From Talpa occidentalis (Eukaryota > Chordata > Mammalia > Eulipotyphla > Talpidae): a stretch of 64,000 nucleotides of DNA. The notes under the pieces are model-generated. The model was not told the DNA's origin. It did not search any database and worked only from the letters and a program-made list of their open reading frames with translations. Every line of letters begins with the position of its first letter. Position 1 is the stretch's first letter. The stretch is from positions 32,611,359-32,675,358 of the forward strand of contig NW_023603184.1 of the NCBI RefSeq assembly GCF_014898055.3, written 5' to 3'. The translations under genes and the position numbers were made by a program. Positions 38,591 to 51,420 of this stretch are shown here, one piece after another.

Positions 38591-41500
38591 GAGGGAGCCA
38601 GGAGGCGGTGGAAGTGCAGGGCAGAGCTCCTGTGGCCCTCTGGGCTTCCAGCAGCGGGGTTTGCCTCTGGTGGGGCTCCCTAGGAGTTTGAACCTCTAGG
38701 GAATTGAGGGAAGGGGCTCCTGTCTGTCAATAATGGGGACCTCTGTCCTCTCCCTAAAGGCCAGCTGTGCCCAAGGGGATGAAGTGGGGCCACACAGGGC
38801 TCCCACCAGGATAAACTGTTCATATCTTGAGCTGTTCTCTGAGTGGTGCGGGGGACTAGAGAGAAGTTGGCGAGGGAACGAAAGGTGAGAGACCCTTCCA
38901 GACAAAGCGCTGTCAGCCAATTCCACTCACACAGCCCTGGATGGCGGCTCACCAGGTTCTCCTGCCAGGCGTGCTGAGAGGAGGTGGCTAATGGTCACCA
39001 GCCAGGTTGCAGCCCCACCGCTGGGCCCAAACCTGACTCTACTGATCATGAGCTGCATGATTTCTGTAAGTCTCAGTCACCTCAGCTGCAAAGGGGGACG
39101 ACAAGAGTCCCCACTTGAAGGGGCTGCTGTGAGACCCAATGAGGTAAGCCACAAAAGGCCCTTCAACATGGTACATAACATGACACAGGTGTTCAAGTTA
39201 TGCCTTATTGTCGTTCTCACCATCATGCACCTGAATGCCCCACAGACGCCTGGAGTTTTGAGTCTACAAATTGGGGTGCTATAACCAGGGAGACTTTGAT
39301 GGTACCCCAGGGACCTTCTCTGCCCACACTGTGGTAGAGTGGTGAAGCATCCCTCCTGGGGCTTTGTCCCCAGGCAAACTGTGAGCATACTTCAGACCAC
39401 ATCCTCTCCCCAGGGCCAGCATCTCACCACTCAGAGATGAATGTTTTATGTTTGACCTCAGGGGCTCTCTGAGTGCTGTGAGGAACAAGGTCACCCGCTG
39501 GGCCACCTGGAGCCAGCCAGAGCCCTGGGCTGAGGGTGGAGGGCTGGGCTCTTGGAAGCCCACATGACTGTCACCTGCTAAGGGCCATCTCTGGGCAACG
39601 TGCTTCTCTCCATGTTGCTGGGGGTGCTCCTCACGTGGTGCCGACTCTCCCACACTCCTGGAGCATGATCCTTGGTTTCTGGGCTTTCGTTTCACATCTA
39701 TAGAGTGCATGTAATGGCACTGCCTACCTCTCAGGGATGTTGGGAGAATCCACCTAAACCAGAGACAGAATGGTAATTCGTCAGGGAGAAAATATGGTTC
39801 AGAGCAAGGCCTCGGTCTTGTCTGGCTCTGGTTTTGATCTCCCACCTCTGCCTCAGTGTGGGCTGAGCACATGGCATCTGGCTGAGCTGTTGCCTGGTAT
39901 GTGAACTAGGGACAAGCCTCAGAGGGGCAGAGCCGCCGGCACAGTGCCTGGTGCATGGAGACACTTACCAGGGGTTCGATCTGGCTGCCTGGAGCACCAT
40001 CATCGCCCCAGCCCTGGGGACAGATTCCTCAGGGGAGCTGGTATAGGGAGGCCCTGGCTGAGGCGCAGAGTCAGGGATGAAGGTCATGGAAGTCTCATCC
40101 GGTGACCCCGCAGCCTCAGGGGCATGAACCACTGTCATCAGTGATATATTTAGCAACACAAAGGTCAGAAATGACAGGCACTGGCTTCCCTTCTAGGCGG
40201 CAGGAATCATGTCTCCTGAGACTTGGCTGTCACCAAGTAGATATTTTTTTTTCCTGTCTGGCAGTCTAGGGATCTGAGTGAAAGCCTTGGAGTAAGGAAT
40301 CACTGGTTTGTGTGGCTCGCTGAGGCTTTCCAAGTCATGGCTCTTCTGAAACCCCGCTGTGCTGCCATTGGAATACCTACACATCCCGTCTCCCCAGACT
40401 GCCCACCCTTGGCCTCCATGTGCATCAGCCGAGCCCCAGCATGCCCCAGGTCCTCTATTGCCTGCCTTTGCTTACCTGTTTCTCCACGGAGAATGCCTTT
40501 TCTGCTGTCTGTATCTCTGAAATGGAACCGGCCTTCAACTTTGGTGGTCTCTCCTTGCAGGGAGGCCTTTCCTGATAGCCCCTCCTAAAAAGCCCACTCT
40601 ACCAGAGAACCCTTCCTGTCCTGGATCCAGCTGCCTGTTGAAATACATGTGCCCCCAACTCAGCTGCAGCCACTTAGGAGACCAGCTTAAGCAATGATAG
40701 TGCCTTTACATAATACAGAATCGATAAATCTTTGCTAAAGCAATGTACTTTGCAACCACCCTGTGAGACAGAAGAGGTAGATGTTATCCCCATTTTCCTG
40801 ATGAAGGAAAAAATGACCCAGGGGAATTAATTTATGTGTGCAAGACTATCCAGTTAGCAAGTGATAGAAGAAGGACTCGATGCCAGTTCTCCTTGGGGGA
40901 AATTAAGAGGAAAACTTAGAACAGTGGTTGCTCTCTTATGCTAAATGGTTCCATGGCCAAGAATGAGGTGGCTGGATGGACACGTGGATGATGGACAAGT
41001 AGATAAAAGAATGGATAACAAGTTGGGTATGTGCATGGATATGGGTGAATGAACGGGAGGAAGGATGTGTGGGTAGATACACAGCGGGTGGGCAGTTTGG
41101 TGGCTGGTGAGCCAAAATGGATGAGTGTGAGGATGAATGCTGTAAAGGCAGAAGAATGGGCACCTCTCTTTAGATGAAAACATCCTAGAAGGTGGGACTT
41201 GGAAGCTGAGGACTTCATGATGGAAGGGAGGGTCCAGCAGCCCTGCCCACACATGGGGAAGGTGGTTTGCCAGATCCAGGGGGTGGACAGTTCATGGAGT
41301 GAGAGAGCTGGGAACTGGGAGCAAGGGCCCACTCTGACAGGTGAGAGCTCTGATGGAGCAGAAGTAGGACAGGCTGGAAAGAAGTTGCAGAAAGAGCTAT
41401 TTGAGGGGGGAGCCCTCAGGACCTAGGGTTTTTCAGACTCCTGCAGCCACTGGAGGTAGACAGTGAGTAAGGGATTGGCCTCTGAACTCCAGGCCATGCT

Positions 41501-43620
41501 GAGCATGCTTGTGCTTTCAATCTTCTCTGGATATGGAGGCCATCCTTCCTTGTCACATCCCCCGCCTTGGTGAGCAGGCTCACCCTCTGATATCTTAGCA
41601 GGGCCTGCTCAAGGGGAGAGAATGCTGAGAAACAGGCCTTTCTGAAGACCCTGGAATACCCTGGCTCGGGTATACAAGGCATACCATCTTCCCGTTGCTT
41701 TTTGCTATCAACACCCCAGGCTGTAGGCACGAGCTCTAAGGCTGTAGTTCTAATTGCCTAGCAAGGGCCAGTAAAGGGAGCACCGACATCGGTAACCAAT
41801 GGTTGAACTTGGCGGGTCTGGAAGCTTTGGTGCTGCTAGCCTGGTGCAGCTTCTTCCAGCCGGAGTGCAGGCTCTCCGTTTGTACAAGGCATAGTGCCGT
41901 GAGCTCTAGGCTCCCTCCCAAAACCCTGCTCTATGTTCCCCAGCACCAGGATGCACCCCCCTCACACACACACACACACATACACTGGCCCTGGTGATCT
42001 CCCTGGGAAACCAGGTCCCAATGAGAGTGCCTGGTGCGCCGCAAACTGCTCATTACAGTCACGGCTGCAGCTAAGTATAGCTTCAGCACACACAAGACCA
42101 AGACAACGAGGGAAAGTCTTTCCATAAAAAAACCCCGCATGCAAACATGCAAACATCTGCACACTCATGCTCCCCACACTTGGGCATGTGGATGCATACT
42201 TGCACCAACAGAAAGTTTCCTTCATTTACTCACACATTCATTTGGTAAGTGTTTGCTGAGGGGCTAGGAGAGTGGTGTCTGGAGTCAGACAGAAGTGGGG
42301 TTCAAATTCTGTTACCAACACTCCCCAGTGGTAGGACCACAGCAACTTCTTAAGCCTCTTTGAGCCTCAGTTTCCTTCTTTGTAAAATTAGAATGGTAAC
42401 CACAACGGGGACATCAGAGGTGGTATAGGGGCAGTGAGATGGAGCATGTAGGAGTGCTAAGGATGGGACCAGCCCAGCACTGACACTGCCCAGTGTCAGT
42501 ACACAATAGGTATCTTTATCCTCACTGTCAATTGCCTACTGTGTGCCTGATTCTGTGCTGGGAGCTTTCTTTAAACCTGTTATTTTGGGAGTAGTTGTAA
42601 AAAGCAATGCCTGGTGTATGATGGACACTCAGCAATACTTGATGATTAAATGAATAAACAAATAAGTGAAAGTTCTATCAGTGGACCACAGATATCCATG
42701 GAACTTTCTTCTCTGCCTTGTCTCTTATCCGGGCTGTGTCTTTGATAGGATCTAGTCCTTGCGGATAACACAGGGACCCTAGAGACAGAGAAGGGGCTTG
42801 AGGGCCTCTGACCACCCCTCATTTTGGAGATGGGGAGATGGCAGCAGAGTGGGAGCAGGCACTGTGCCAGGCCAAAGTCAGCAGTCAGTGGCAGGACCCA
42901 GAGGTGCCACCTTGAGCAAGCCCAACACAGTGGCCTAGCCTCTGAGCCCCTGAGTCTGCTCAGCCCAGCCCTATATGTGGCTTGGGCAGACACATTTAGC
43001 CGCTGTCAGAGCCCTGGCTGGATTGTTAGGCAGTCTGGGGCTTCTGACCTGGCACTAAGCAAGGCTCTGTCTGCCCAGGAAGTGGCTGGAATTCTGAGCT
43101 CCCTGGGTACAAAACAAGCTTCAGGATTTGGAGGTGCTATCACCATTCCCGACCTTTGAATAGGCCAGCAGCTGAACAGCCTGGGCCATCTCCTCCCATC
43201 ACACCTCCTCAAAAAGAAAGTGACATTTCCTGGTGCTTTTTTAAGCCACAGGCTGGCTGGGCCAGGCCCGGGCGTGGGGTGAGGAGGGGGCGGGCGATGC
43301 TGGGAGTCACATAGCCCAAGTCTCTCCTCACCTTGAGTGATCTCAAGACACTGGGAATAGACATGGCCTCATCTCCTTGCCATGTGTCCCAGATTGCAGT
43401 ACTGGTGCCAGATTCTAGATTCCATACACAGTGCTGCATGCAGGTTTTGAATTCTACGTACCCATTCCAGCTCTGACCCCAAGGAAGGACTTGGGCTGGT
43501 GAACTCTACCATGAGTGCCTTCAGCTCACCAGCCTGCAGGGTGGGGAGGCTCAGTCTCTGAAAAGGAACCTCTGTGCCCTGTGCTCACTGTCCTCAGTCA
43601 CTCTCGTTCATGGCCAGTGG
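38591..43620. other. KCNC1: KCNC1 intron 1, mixed repeat debris, no exon seen
   Basis: Includes MIR-like pieces at 40,730-40,880 and 42,240-42,660, a GGAT-rich stretch at 40,970-41,080, a (CA)n at 41,963-41,980, and one copy of a 22-base segment at 43,096-43,117 that recurs at 43,784-43,805. No open frame has a recognisable product. Confidence 0.5.
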
Positions 43621-43624
43621 GAAT

Positions 43625-44000
43625 TAATGTCTTTGTTCACATTTGTGCCCACTGTCAAGAGATGAATGTGATTACGTACATACGTATCCACAAGTCTGCT
43701 TTCAACAAGTGTGTCCATTGCCAGTGTAGACAGGGATCTCTTCTCAATATCTGTGCCCATTGCCAGCCCACAAGGTCTCTGCGGAGCTCCCTGGGTACAA
43801 AACAACCACTGCCGATGACAATAGAGCTGAATGGTTAGTGCGTCCAAGGCCAGTCACACTTGCTGTCCGTGTGACCAGAGCTATGAAGGCGAGCGTGACA
43901 TCAGTGGTGTGTACAATGCCAGTGCAGATGCAGCTATAGTGCTGAGAGTCCATGATTGTGCCCACAGCCCAGGTAGCTGCAGGGACACAGGTGCTGGAAG
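43625..44000 (+). repeat. Degenerate tandem repeat, core TGTGCCCATTGCCAGTG
   Basis: At least six related blocks: 'tgtgcccactgtcaag', 'tgtgtccattgccagtgtag', 'tgtgcccattgccagccc', 'gtgcgtccaaggccagtcac', 'gtgtacaatgccagtgcag', 'tgtgcccacagcccagg', spaced about 45-75 bases apart. Confidence 0.5.
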
Positions 44001-44284
44001 ACAGGTTCACATCTGAAGAAGCAAGGGAGTCAACTCTGTTATGGCCCTTATGTAGATAGAAGGATTGAAGCAAGTGGACACAGGTGAGTGTCCACTCCCT
44101 TCCCACAGGTGGGAAGCTGTGCTCTTGCTTAACTGTGCTCCTGGAGCCCCAGGAAGGAATCCTCTTTCCCTTCTCCTGGGGGGCATGTGACCAGGCTTTA
44201 CAGCGGGCCTGCGCTGACCTCCAGCCCCAGCCCTGTCACGGGCCTCAGATCCTCAGGAGAAAGACAAACGTGAAAACAGGTAAA

Positions 44285-44375
44285 TTAGATAAAATGAAGT
44301 ACCCACACTCTTCCAAGTGGACACGTAAAGTGGGGGAGTGTTATATATGTAAATTATACCTCAATAAATCGGGGA
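44285..44375 (+). repeat. L1 3'-end fragment
   Basis: 'aaattagataaaatgaagtacc...gttatatatgtaaattatacctcaataaa' resembles the terminal bases of an L1. Confidence 0.45.
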
Positions 44376-45660
44376 CAAGCTAGTGTACTAGAAGACGGTA
44401 CAAGCTATGTAGGGAGACAAGGGGGTGAGCACAGTAAGGAGTTCCTGGGGGTACAGTTGAGGCTTTAAATAATGTGGCCAGAGCAGGCCTCACGAGGTGG
44501 CGAGGGAATGAGCCGTGGGGGTTCCTGGGGACGGGCGCTCGGGGAAGAGGGGCAGCCGGTGTGCAGTCTCCGCAGCGGACAGGCCCAGGGAGCACATTTG
44601 AGGAGACGGATATGACTGGAACAAGCTAAGGGGACAGTGGTCGGAGAGGAGCTCGGAGGGGCAAGGAAGGACCAGATCACGTGAGGACCTGCGGGTCATG
44701 GTGACGAACCCGGCTTTTCCTCTGAGAGAAATGGGGAGCTGCGGAGCCAAGAAATGACACAATTCCATTTACATTTTGAGAAGCTCATCTGGCTGCTGTG
44801 TTGAAAATAGAGTACCAGGAGTGTTGGAAACCAGGAGGGCACCATGAGGTTCTTACCATAATCCAGGGGCAATGGCAATGGCAGAGACGGGCAGGGACAG
44901 CTGCGGTGGGCAGTGGGCAGAGTCGGCATTTATTTCCATGCTGAGTCAACAGGATTTCCTTGCAGCTTAAATGTGATGTGACAGAAAAAGGTGTTTCAAC
45001 GATGATGGTTGGGGGAGCAGAGTGCTCTGGAAGGATGGAGTTGCTCTTTCCTGAGCTGTCCAGGCTGCAGGCGGTGGGGATGGCAGAGGAGCTCAGCTGA
45101 CACGTTGCGCTGGAGAGAGACTACCAGCCCTCCACCCAGGGACGCCAAGGCGCGGGGGCTGCAGCCCTCAGCGCAGGAGAGGGGCTGGGCTGCAGATCGA
45201 CAACTGGCAGTGTGCTGTTCACGGCATCCGAGTGGGTATTTAAGCCTTGAAACTGGCTGATCTGCCAAGGGAATAAGTGTAGATGGAGATGAAGACCAGG
45301 GCCCGGATGCATAGGACCCTGAGGAGCGGCTGGTGGGGTGGAGGGAACTCGAGAGACTTTGGTCTAGGGAAGTGTGACAAAAAGAGGGAGCGATCAGCTG
45401 TCTTGGATGCTGCTGATGGTCAAGGAATGTGAGGACTGGGAATTGGACCTATTCTTTCTGCCTAGAATGTCCTTCTTGAGCTCTGTATTCCCCTAGTTGA
45501 TTCTTAGCCATCCTTCCAACCTCTGCACACTTGTTACTTCCTCCTGGGAGCCTCTGTCACCCCAAGATTTATTGTTAAAAGTCCATCGAATTCCTTGTGC
45601 ATTGCCCTCAAAGCCCTTGCCTCCTATAGGTACATATTTGCTTATATGGTTATTTGATAA
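44376..45660. repeat. L2-type remnants, both orientations
   Basis: 44,440-44,800 reads like antisense L2 ('gaagctcatctggctgctgtgttgaaaatagag'). 45,430-45,660 reads like sense L2 ('cctagaatgtccttcttgagctctg', 'atggttatttgataaatgtcagtctcccc'). Edges are approximate. Confidence 0.45.
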
Positions 45661-48600
45661 ATGTCAGTCTCCCCTCCCAGGAGCTCTGGCCGTTTTTGCT
45701 ACACAGACCTGGGATGAGGCATAAATCATTGTTGAAGGGAGAGCAGGTGGGCAGTCAGCTGTGGTCCCACCTGGACTGTGTCCACTGCTGCCACCAAGCT
45801 GTTCTTCTTGGGGCCATCTTTTTATTACCTTCCATGCCACAACACATGCACTCCCTGTTGGGAGTCAGGACTCCTGACTCGATACATATGCACAAGTGGG
45901 CACTGAAGGGAAATTTTTCCAGTGAATTCCAGTAGACACACCATAGAACTTGGAGCCTCATTTTATCACCTGCCATATGGGGACAATCGAGACTGCCCCG
46001 CTGGTGACCCCAGCTGTTGGAGTGCGTGCGTGTGCGTGTGCGTGTGTGTATGTGTGTTCTTATGGAATTAAAAGTGTGAAGTCATCTCATAAACTATTGA
46101 TGGTTCTGTAAAATACCATCATTACAGAAAGACTATTACCTTCCTCCTAAACTTACCTGGATGGATATGAAAGAGATTTATACATGGAAGCCCTGGAGCA
46201 TAGTGGATTTGCAATCAGAGAGACCTGGTTTCAAATTCTACCTGTTACTTCCAAACTATGGAGGGTTTTGGTGTTTTTGCATATTTTAACTACTCCAAAC
46301 CTCAATTTTCTTCTCTGAATTATGGAAGTAATCACCTCCCCCTCAGGGGGGGCTTTAAAGACCCCCTGAGACCATGTTTATAACTGAGACCATGTTTATA
46401 ACAGACCATGTTTATGCCAGTCTTCATTATTACTTTATAACTTTATAACAATGAGCCTCGACAACGTAAACACTGCTCCCTGAGTGCGTGTGAGGCCTGA
46501 CAAGGGTGAAGTGTGTGATCCATTTAGGGTCACAGAGAATGCTCGGAGTCTCAGTCACAGATTCTTATTTCAGTTTGTGGGACAAAAACATTTGAGGCAC
46601 ATGAGATGTACTTACAACAGAACCCTTAGAAATAAAGAAGGAAAGAAAAAAATGACAGTTGTATAATGAAGAGAAGGAACGTGATACCGCAAACCCTAGT
46701 AAAGGATTCATTCAGAATTGAGCACAAAATTTAACTGAGCTTCCTGGCAGTCAGAGCAATAGAGGAAATATGAAGGGTTTCATAACTAATCATTCACTAA
46801 TGGAAGAGTGGACACGCACACCAAGAGAGACACACAGCTCTAAGTCCTGAACTGGAAGAGGGATTTCCCATGTGGAATACTGGCAATTCTCCAACTCTAA
46901 GAGGCTAATGGGAGAGGATGCTTATGCTCTGGTCTTCAGGACTCAGGTCACAGGAGTAGTTGGGATGTTGGCTCCTGATGGGGCTTTCTGGGGCCCTGAC
47001 ATCTTGCTTTCCTGGCCCAGGGAACAGTAGGGGCACTCTGGATGGCACAGGCCCACTCTCCTAAGCCCCCTGGGCCCTTTAGACCTCCCTGTGACTGACT
47101 AAGGTTGAAACCAAGCTGGAGCATCCAGATCAGGCCAGCTCTCCCTGTGGACACCCTGCCTGCTTCCCAAGGGCTATGGGAAGTGGGAGTGGAACACACG
47201 GCATCACTGAGAACCTCTGAGATTGTGGCAAGATCCTTTGCCTCTAGTCTGCGGACTCTCATCTGAAAAGCAGTGACAGCAACAAAACCTACCTCACCAG
47301 TTTCAATGAGGCCACAAATGGTTCCTGCTTGGAACCAGGAAGCTGCCAGATCGCCCTCCATCTTGTTACCAGTTAGGCCAGAAAGCTGGGAGTTCAACCA
47401 CGTCTTTGTGTGACCTTGGGTGTCCTTTCGTACTGCCTCTTCCTCCCAGCCCTGAGGCGGGGGCTTACAAGGAGAACCCCATGGAACTGTCAGTGTTACA
47501 TCACCATCCCCCAAAGGAATGTGTCCCTCAGCATTGGAGGCTGCAGTGCTGGCCTCAGATGCTGCCTCACTGGGGCCGTGACACCCCTGGCTGCAGCTGC
47601 AGGGCCCAGACTGTTGGCTCTCATGAGCCTTGTTTGCTCCTGATCGGTTGTTAGCAGACAAGTGGTGGAAGAGCAGAACAACTAGGAGTCAGAGACCAAA
47701 ACTGAACACATTGCTGCCACTCCCTGCACCACCACCCCATCATTTGGGAGGCAGGGAAGCCTACCCCAACCCCCCTCATCCAAAATGAAGACTCAGAAAG
47801 GGGCAGTGATATGTTCAAGGTCACCACCTGAGCCAAGTTCAAAACTCAGGTTGGTCTGATTTCAAGGTCCTGCCATTTCTTCTCCAGCTGCTGCCTCTTT
47901 TTTTAACAGGAGGGATTTGAACTCCTTTTGACCAGGGAACTGGAAGACAGGGGAGGATCTTTGAGGGCATTTAAGCATGGGCTCAGAGGACATGATGATG
48001 GAACCCCTTGTGAGAGTCCAGGACTGAGTCCAGGTCCTCCTCCACCTTGACAGCTCTGTGACCCTGGGCAGGTCCCAGCCCACCCCCAGTGGGCCTCCCG
48101 TACTGCAAGTAGCAACTTTTGGGCCTTTGAGGGGCTCCTGTGTCCTGATGTCCTAGGTTTCTAATGACCACATTTTCCCAAGTCCAAGGTGCTGTCGATC
48201 TAAGACATGCCGTGAATTAACTCACAGCATGTGGAGATATGGGAGGAAATGCTATTTTAAGGATGTATATTTTATGACGTCTTCATTACCAATATGTGAA
48301 AAATTTGCACCCTGAAGTGAAAGCAACACGGGAAACTCTGCCACCTGAGAATTTGCCAGCTCGGGTGCTGGGGCAGACCTTCTGGATAGGACCGAGTCTA
48401 GTGTCATGACAATGAATTCAGGGACATCACCCATGGTTGCTCTGGGAGTCCAAGTGTCCTGAGGCCCTGGACACTGCTTATCCAGCCCTGGCTCCCCCAC
48501 TGCCCAGCCTGGGTCCTGGGACTGAGAGGGACACTGCAGGGGGTAGGGGGTCCAGCCCAGCCTTCCTGTAATTCTCCCCTGGGCTGAATCAGTAGCCTTT

Positions 48601-48790
48601 CCCCACATGCACCCCATCTATTGTCTTTTTTTCTGGCAGAGAGAACCCCAGGACAGGGGGCACACCCCCATGCTACTGTGTGAGGGACCAGAGCTGGCAT
48701 GGAAAAGGCCCTAGACTGGGTCTCAACTCAGAGACCAGATGTCCAGGGTGCCCAGCCAGACTCTGAATCTCTTAGGAGATGAGCCACATT
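45661..48790. other. KCNC1: KCNC1 intron 1, no exon seen
   Basis: (TG)n-rich stretch at 46,023-46,055. MIR-like pieces at 46,190-46,350, 47,300-47,410 and 47,780-47,870. A 237-residue minus-strand frame (46,948-47,661) has no recognisable domain and crosses MIR-like sequence. Confidence 0.5.
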
Positions 48791-48797
48791 GCACTCG

Positions 48798-49145
48798 CAT
48801 GCACATTCTCACACACACACACACACACACACACACAGTCTCTATGAAAGCCCTTAATCACATGCACAGCCCTCTCCACACATGTCCTTACACACTCCTC
48901 ACACATCCTTATACATACACACACACATTTCTACCACCTACATGAACTACATATACCACTCACAGTGACTATTTACACAAGCACATGGCCATCAACAGGA
49001 CACACCTTCACCATGTACACACCTACCCCACATTTACACACTGCCTCCCCATCCCGACACTCCCCCCAGCCACAGACTCTCCCAGACAGGCTCACACACA
49101 GCCATGTTCTCTGCACACTCACACACCCGTTCACACCCTGCGTGC
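48798..49145 (+). repeat. (CA)n microsatellite and CA-rich tract
   Basis: A clean (CA)n at 48,810-48,837 followed by about 300 bases of CA-rich, G-poor degenerate sequence. Confidence 0.8.
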
Positions 49146-49379
49146 AGCTCCAGGGAGCTCCTCCCGCCCACTGCTCCCTTGCTGTGCCAACAGGGGAGGG
49201 TTGGTGAGGAGGAAGGGAGCCAGGACTGGATGGCCTGGCCGCCTTAGGGTGATGGTGGAGGAATTTACGGATGGGTCAAAAAAATGCCTGCACCCCAAAA
49301 GGCCTGCATCCCCCTCAACCCTCCTCTTAGCCCTTAGCCAGCTCGCTACGCTGAGGGCATGCCCCACTCAAGGAAGCCC

Positions 49380-49535
49380 AGACCAGTGTAATTCAGTTTC
49401 CAAATTCAACTCGACTGACAATTTATTTAGGCCAATTGGCCATCCCGCCTGCTCTGCATCACTGACTCCGTGTGGATTAACTCAAACGCTGCACACCCCC
49501 GCCGGGCAGAATTAATTAGGCAGAAAAACTGACCT
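49380..49535 (+). promoter_or_regulatory. KCNC1: Candidate intronic regulatory element A
   Basis: An AT/CCAAT-rich block in otherwise GC-rich intron: a perfect palindrome GGCCAATTGGCC (49,430-49,441) with CCAAT on both strands, 'acaatttatttag', 'gtggattaactc', and ATTAATTAGG (49,511-49,520), homeodomain-type sites. It is not an identifiable repeat. Function is inference. Confidence 0.4.
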
Positions 49536-49639
49536 GAAGCCTCTGGGGACCCGGGGGCTGGACACCAGCCAGGGCTCTCCTGACTAGCCCCACTGCCGGT
49601 AACCTTTCCTGGGCTCAGAATCCTCCGAAGGGACCCGTG

Positions 49640-49745
49640 CAGCCCTCGCTGTGCCAGAGATGAAAACGAAGGCCAGAGAGGAACAGTGACTTGCCAAGGT
49701 CACACAGCAAGGGAATGGCCAGACCCGAATATCGTTCCCTGCCCC
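49640..49745 (+). repeat. MIR SINE fragment
   Basis: 'gagatgaaaacgaaggccagagaggaacagtgacttgccaaggtcacacagcaagggaatggccagac' is a clear MIR core. Confidence 0.75.
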
Positions 49746-49829
49746 GTGTTAGCACCTTCCTCTTGTTCCCGGAACGCCAGACTGTCAGGATCCCCCGGTG
49801 AACTCCTGAACAGTTCTGGAAGGCAAGCA

Positions 49830-50130
49830 CAATTTTCTAAAGATGACTGGCATAAATAATTTACAAACGAAAGTCATAGCACATTTTGGTCATTTTAATA
49901 CATAGTAGATTGCCTTTCTGATTTATGGTTTCAGGGGTGGGGTTACGATAAAAATAACTTGGTGATTTATAAAACATCTTCTTAAGTCAACAGATCGTTA
50001 GTAGGTTTGTCTGACTTTACAGCCAACAGCCTCACCACCCTGGTTACCATAGAAATGGGATGCCTTGCTCCGTTGCCATGGCTACCACTTTCTAGAGCAC
50101 AATTGGTGGGTCTCTCACAGTTTGTGATTT
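49830..50130 (+). promoter_or_regulatory. KCNC1: Candidate intronic regulatory element B, with paired RFX-like sites
   Basis: Two X-box-like motifs 29 bases apart: GTTACCATAGAAAT (50,043-50,056) and GTTGCCATGGCTAC (50,072-50,085), each one base off the RFX form GTTRCCATRGNAAC. The upstream 200 bases are AT-rich with 'cataaataatttac' and 'gtcattttaatacatag'. It is not a repeat I know. Enhancer activity is inference. Confidence 0.45.
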
Positions 50131-51177
50131 GGTTCTGGGTTGGGGGGAGAGGCAGGAGCCAGAAACTATCAGCTTGGGTTTATGCTGTGTGATCAGACGA
50201 TCTTGCCTGTGTTGTTTTGAAATTTCACAGGGTGGCCACTGAGGTGGTCAGCTGGGTGACAGTTGGCCCCCGGGGTGCCTGGCGAAGCTCCTTCCGGGCC
50301 TCCATCACCCTGATTGTGCAAGAGGGACTGGCCTGGATGCTGGGTGTGGGGAGCACAGCTGCTATGGGGATGGGCGAGGGGAGGGAGACAAGGCACAGCG
50401 GGTGGAGGAAATCGTGAACCCCTGGCAGAGCCCGGGGACAGGAAACCCAGCGCTGGCACCAAGTGAGAGGGCGGCAGGCTAAAGGCACCAGAGAAGGCTG
50501 AGAGGGGCAAAGGAAAGAATGAGGCTAGACCCACTGTCCAGGGGGACAGACGGACACTGAGTCAGTCATACCCAGCGGGGGGGGAGGGTGGGCGGTGCTG
50601 CCTGGGGTCTGTTATGTTCTTCGTGGGTACACTGTGGTGACCTCCTCTGCAGCATTTGTGTGCCCTGAGAGTCTACACATGCATGCCGTGGGGGTGGGGG
50701 GCTGTGAGGGGTGGCTGGCAGCACAGTGCTGCTGTGTGTGCTCGTGTGCAGCCATGTGTGCCAATGCACCCCCCCACCCCAGGCCTGGCAATTGCACTGG
50801 GTGTGCTTCTGTGTGGCTACGGGCAGTGCCTGTGCTCGGTGAAGGATGAGGCGTCCACTCTGGGCAGTTGTGCTGTCTGTGGTGACTGTGTCCTCTGGGT
50901 GTCTGAGGATTGGGAGGTGGACAGTTCATGTGGGGTGAGCCCTTGTCCTTGCCGGCAGCCCCTACAGCTCTAGGGGTGACAACCCAGGGAGGCTGCAGAG
51001 GCAGCTCCCAAATATTACTGACCAGGGCCTACCACACAGGGGTTTCCTCGCTGCGGGTGGTTAGCTGGGCCCAGAAATTCCCAATCCCCGTGCATATATT
51101 CACCTCCCTTGGGGGAGCTCTTTGAACTATTGATAGTAGAGGTACCTCTCGCCCTGCCCTCTCTGAATCTGCAAAAA

Positions 51178-51420
51178 GATGTATAAGGAATGTGGGGGGT
51201 GTATAAGGCATTTGGAGGGTGTGTAGAGGATGGATGGGGGTGTGTCTAAGGATGTGGGGGTGTGTATATGGATGTGTGAGGGTGTGTATAAGTCACGTGG
51301 GGGTGTATAAGGACGTGGGGGTGTGTCTAAGGAGATGGGGGTGTTTGTAAGGACGTGTAGGGTATGTATAAGGACTGTGGGGGTGTATATAAGGATGTCG
51401 GGGGATATAAGGGTATGTAG
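51178..51420 (+). repeat. Minisatellite, about 20-23 bp unit
   Basis: About 11 imperfect copies of GTGTATAAGGAYGTGGGGG-type units, C-poor on the + strand. Confidence 0.8.

Noticed and set aside
46948..47661. A 237-residue minus-strand open frame
   Set aside because: No domain, crosses MIR-like sequence, and has no promoter or splice support.
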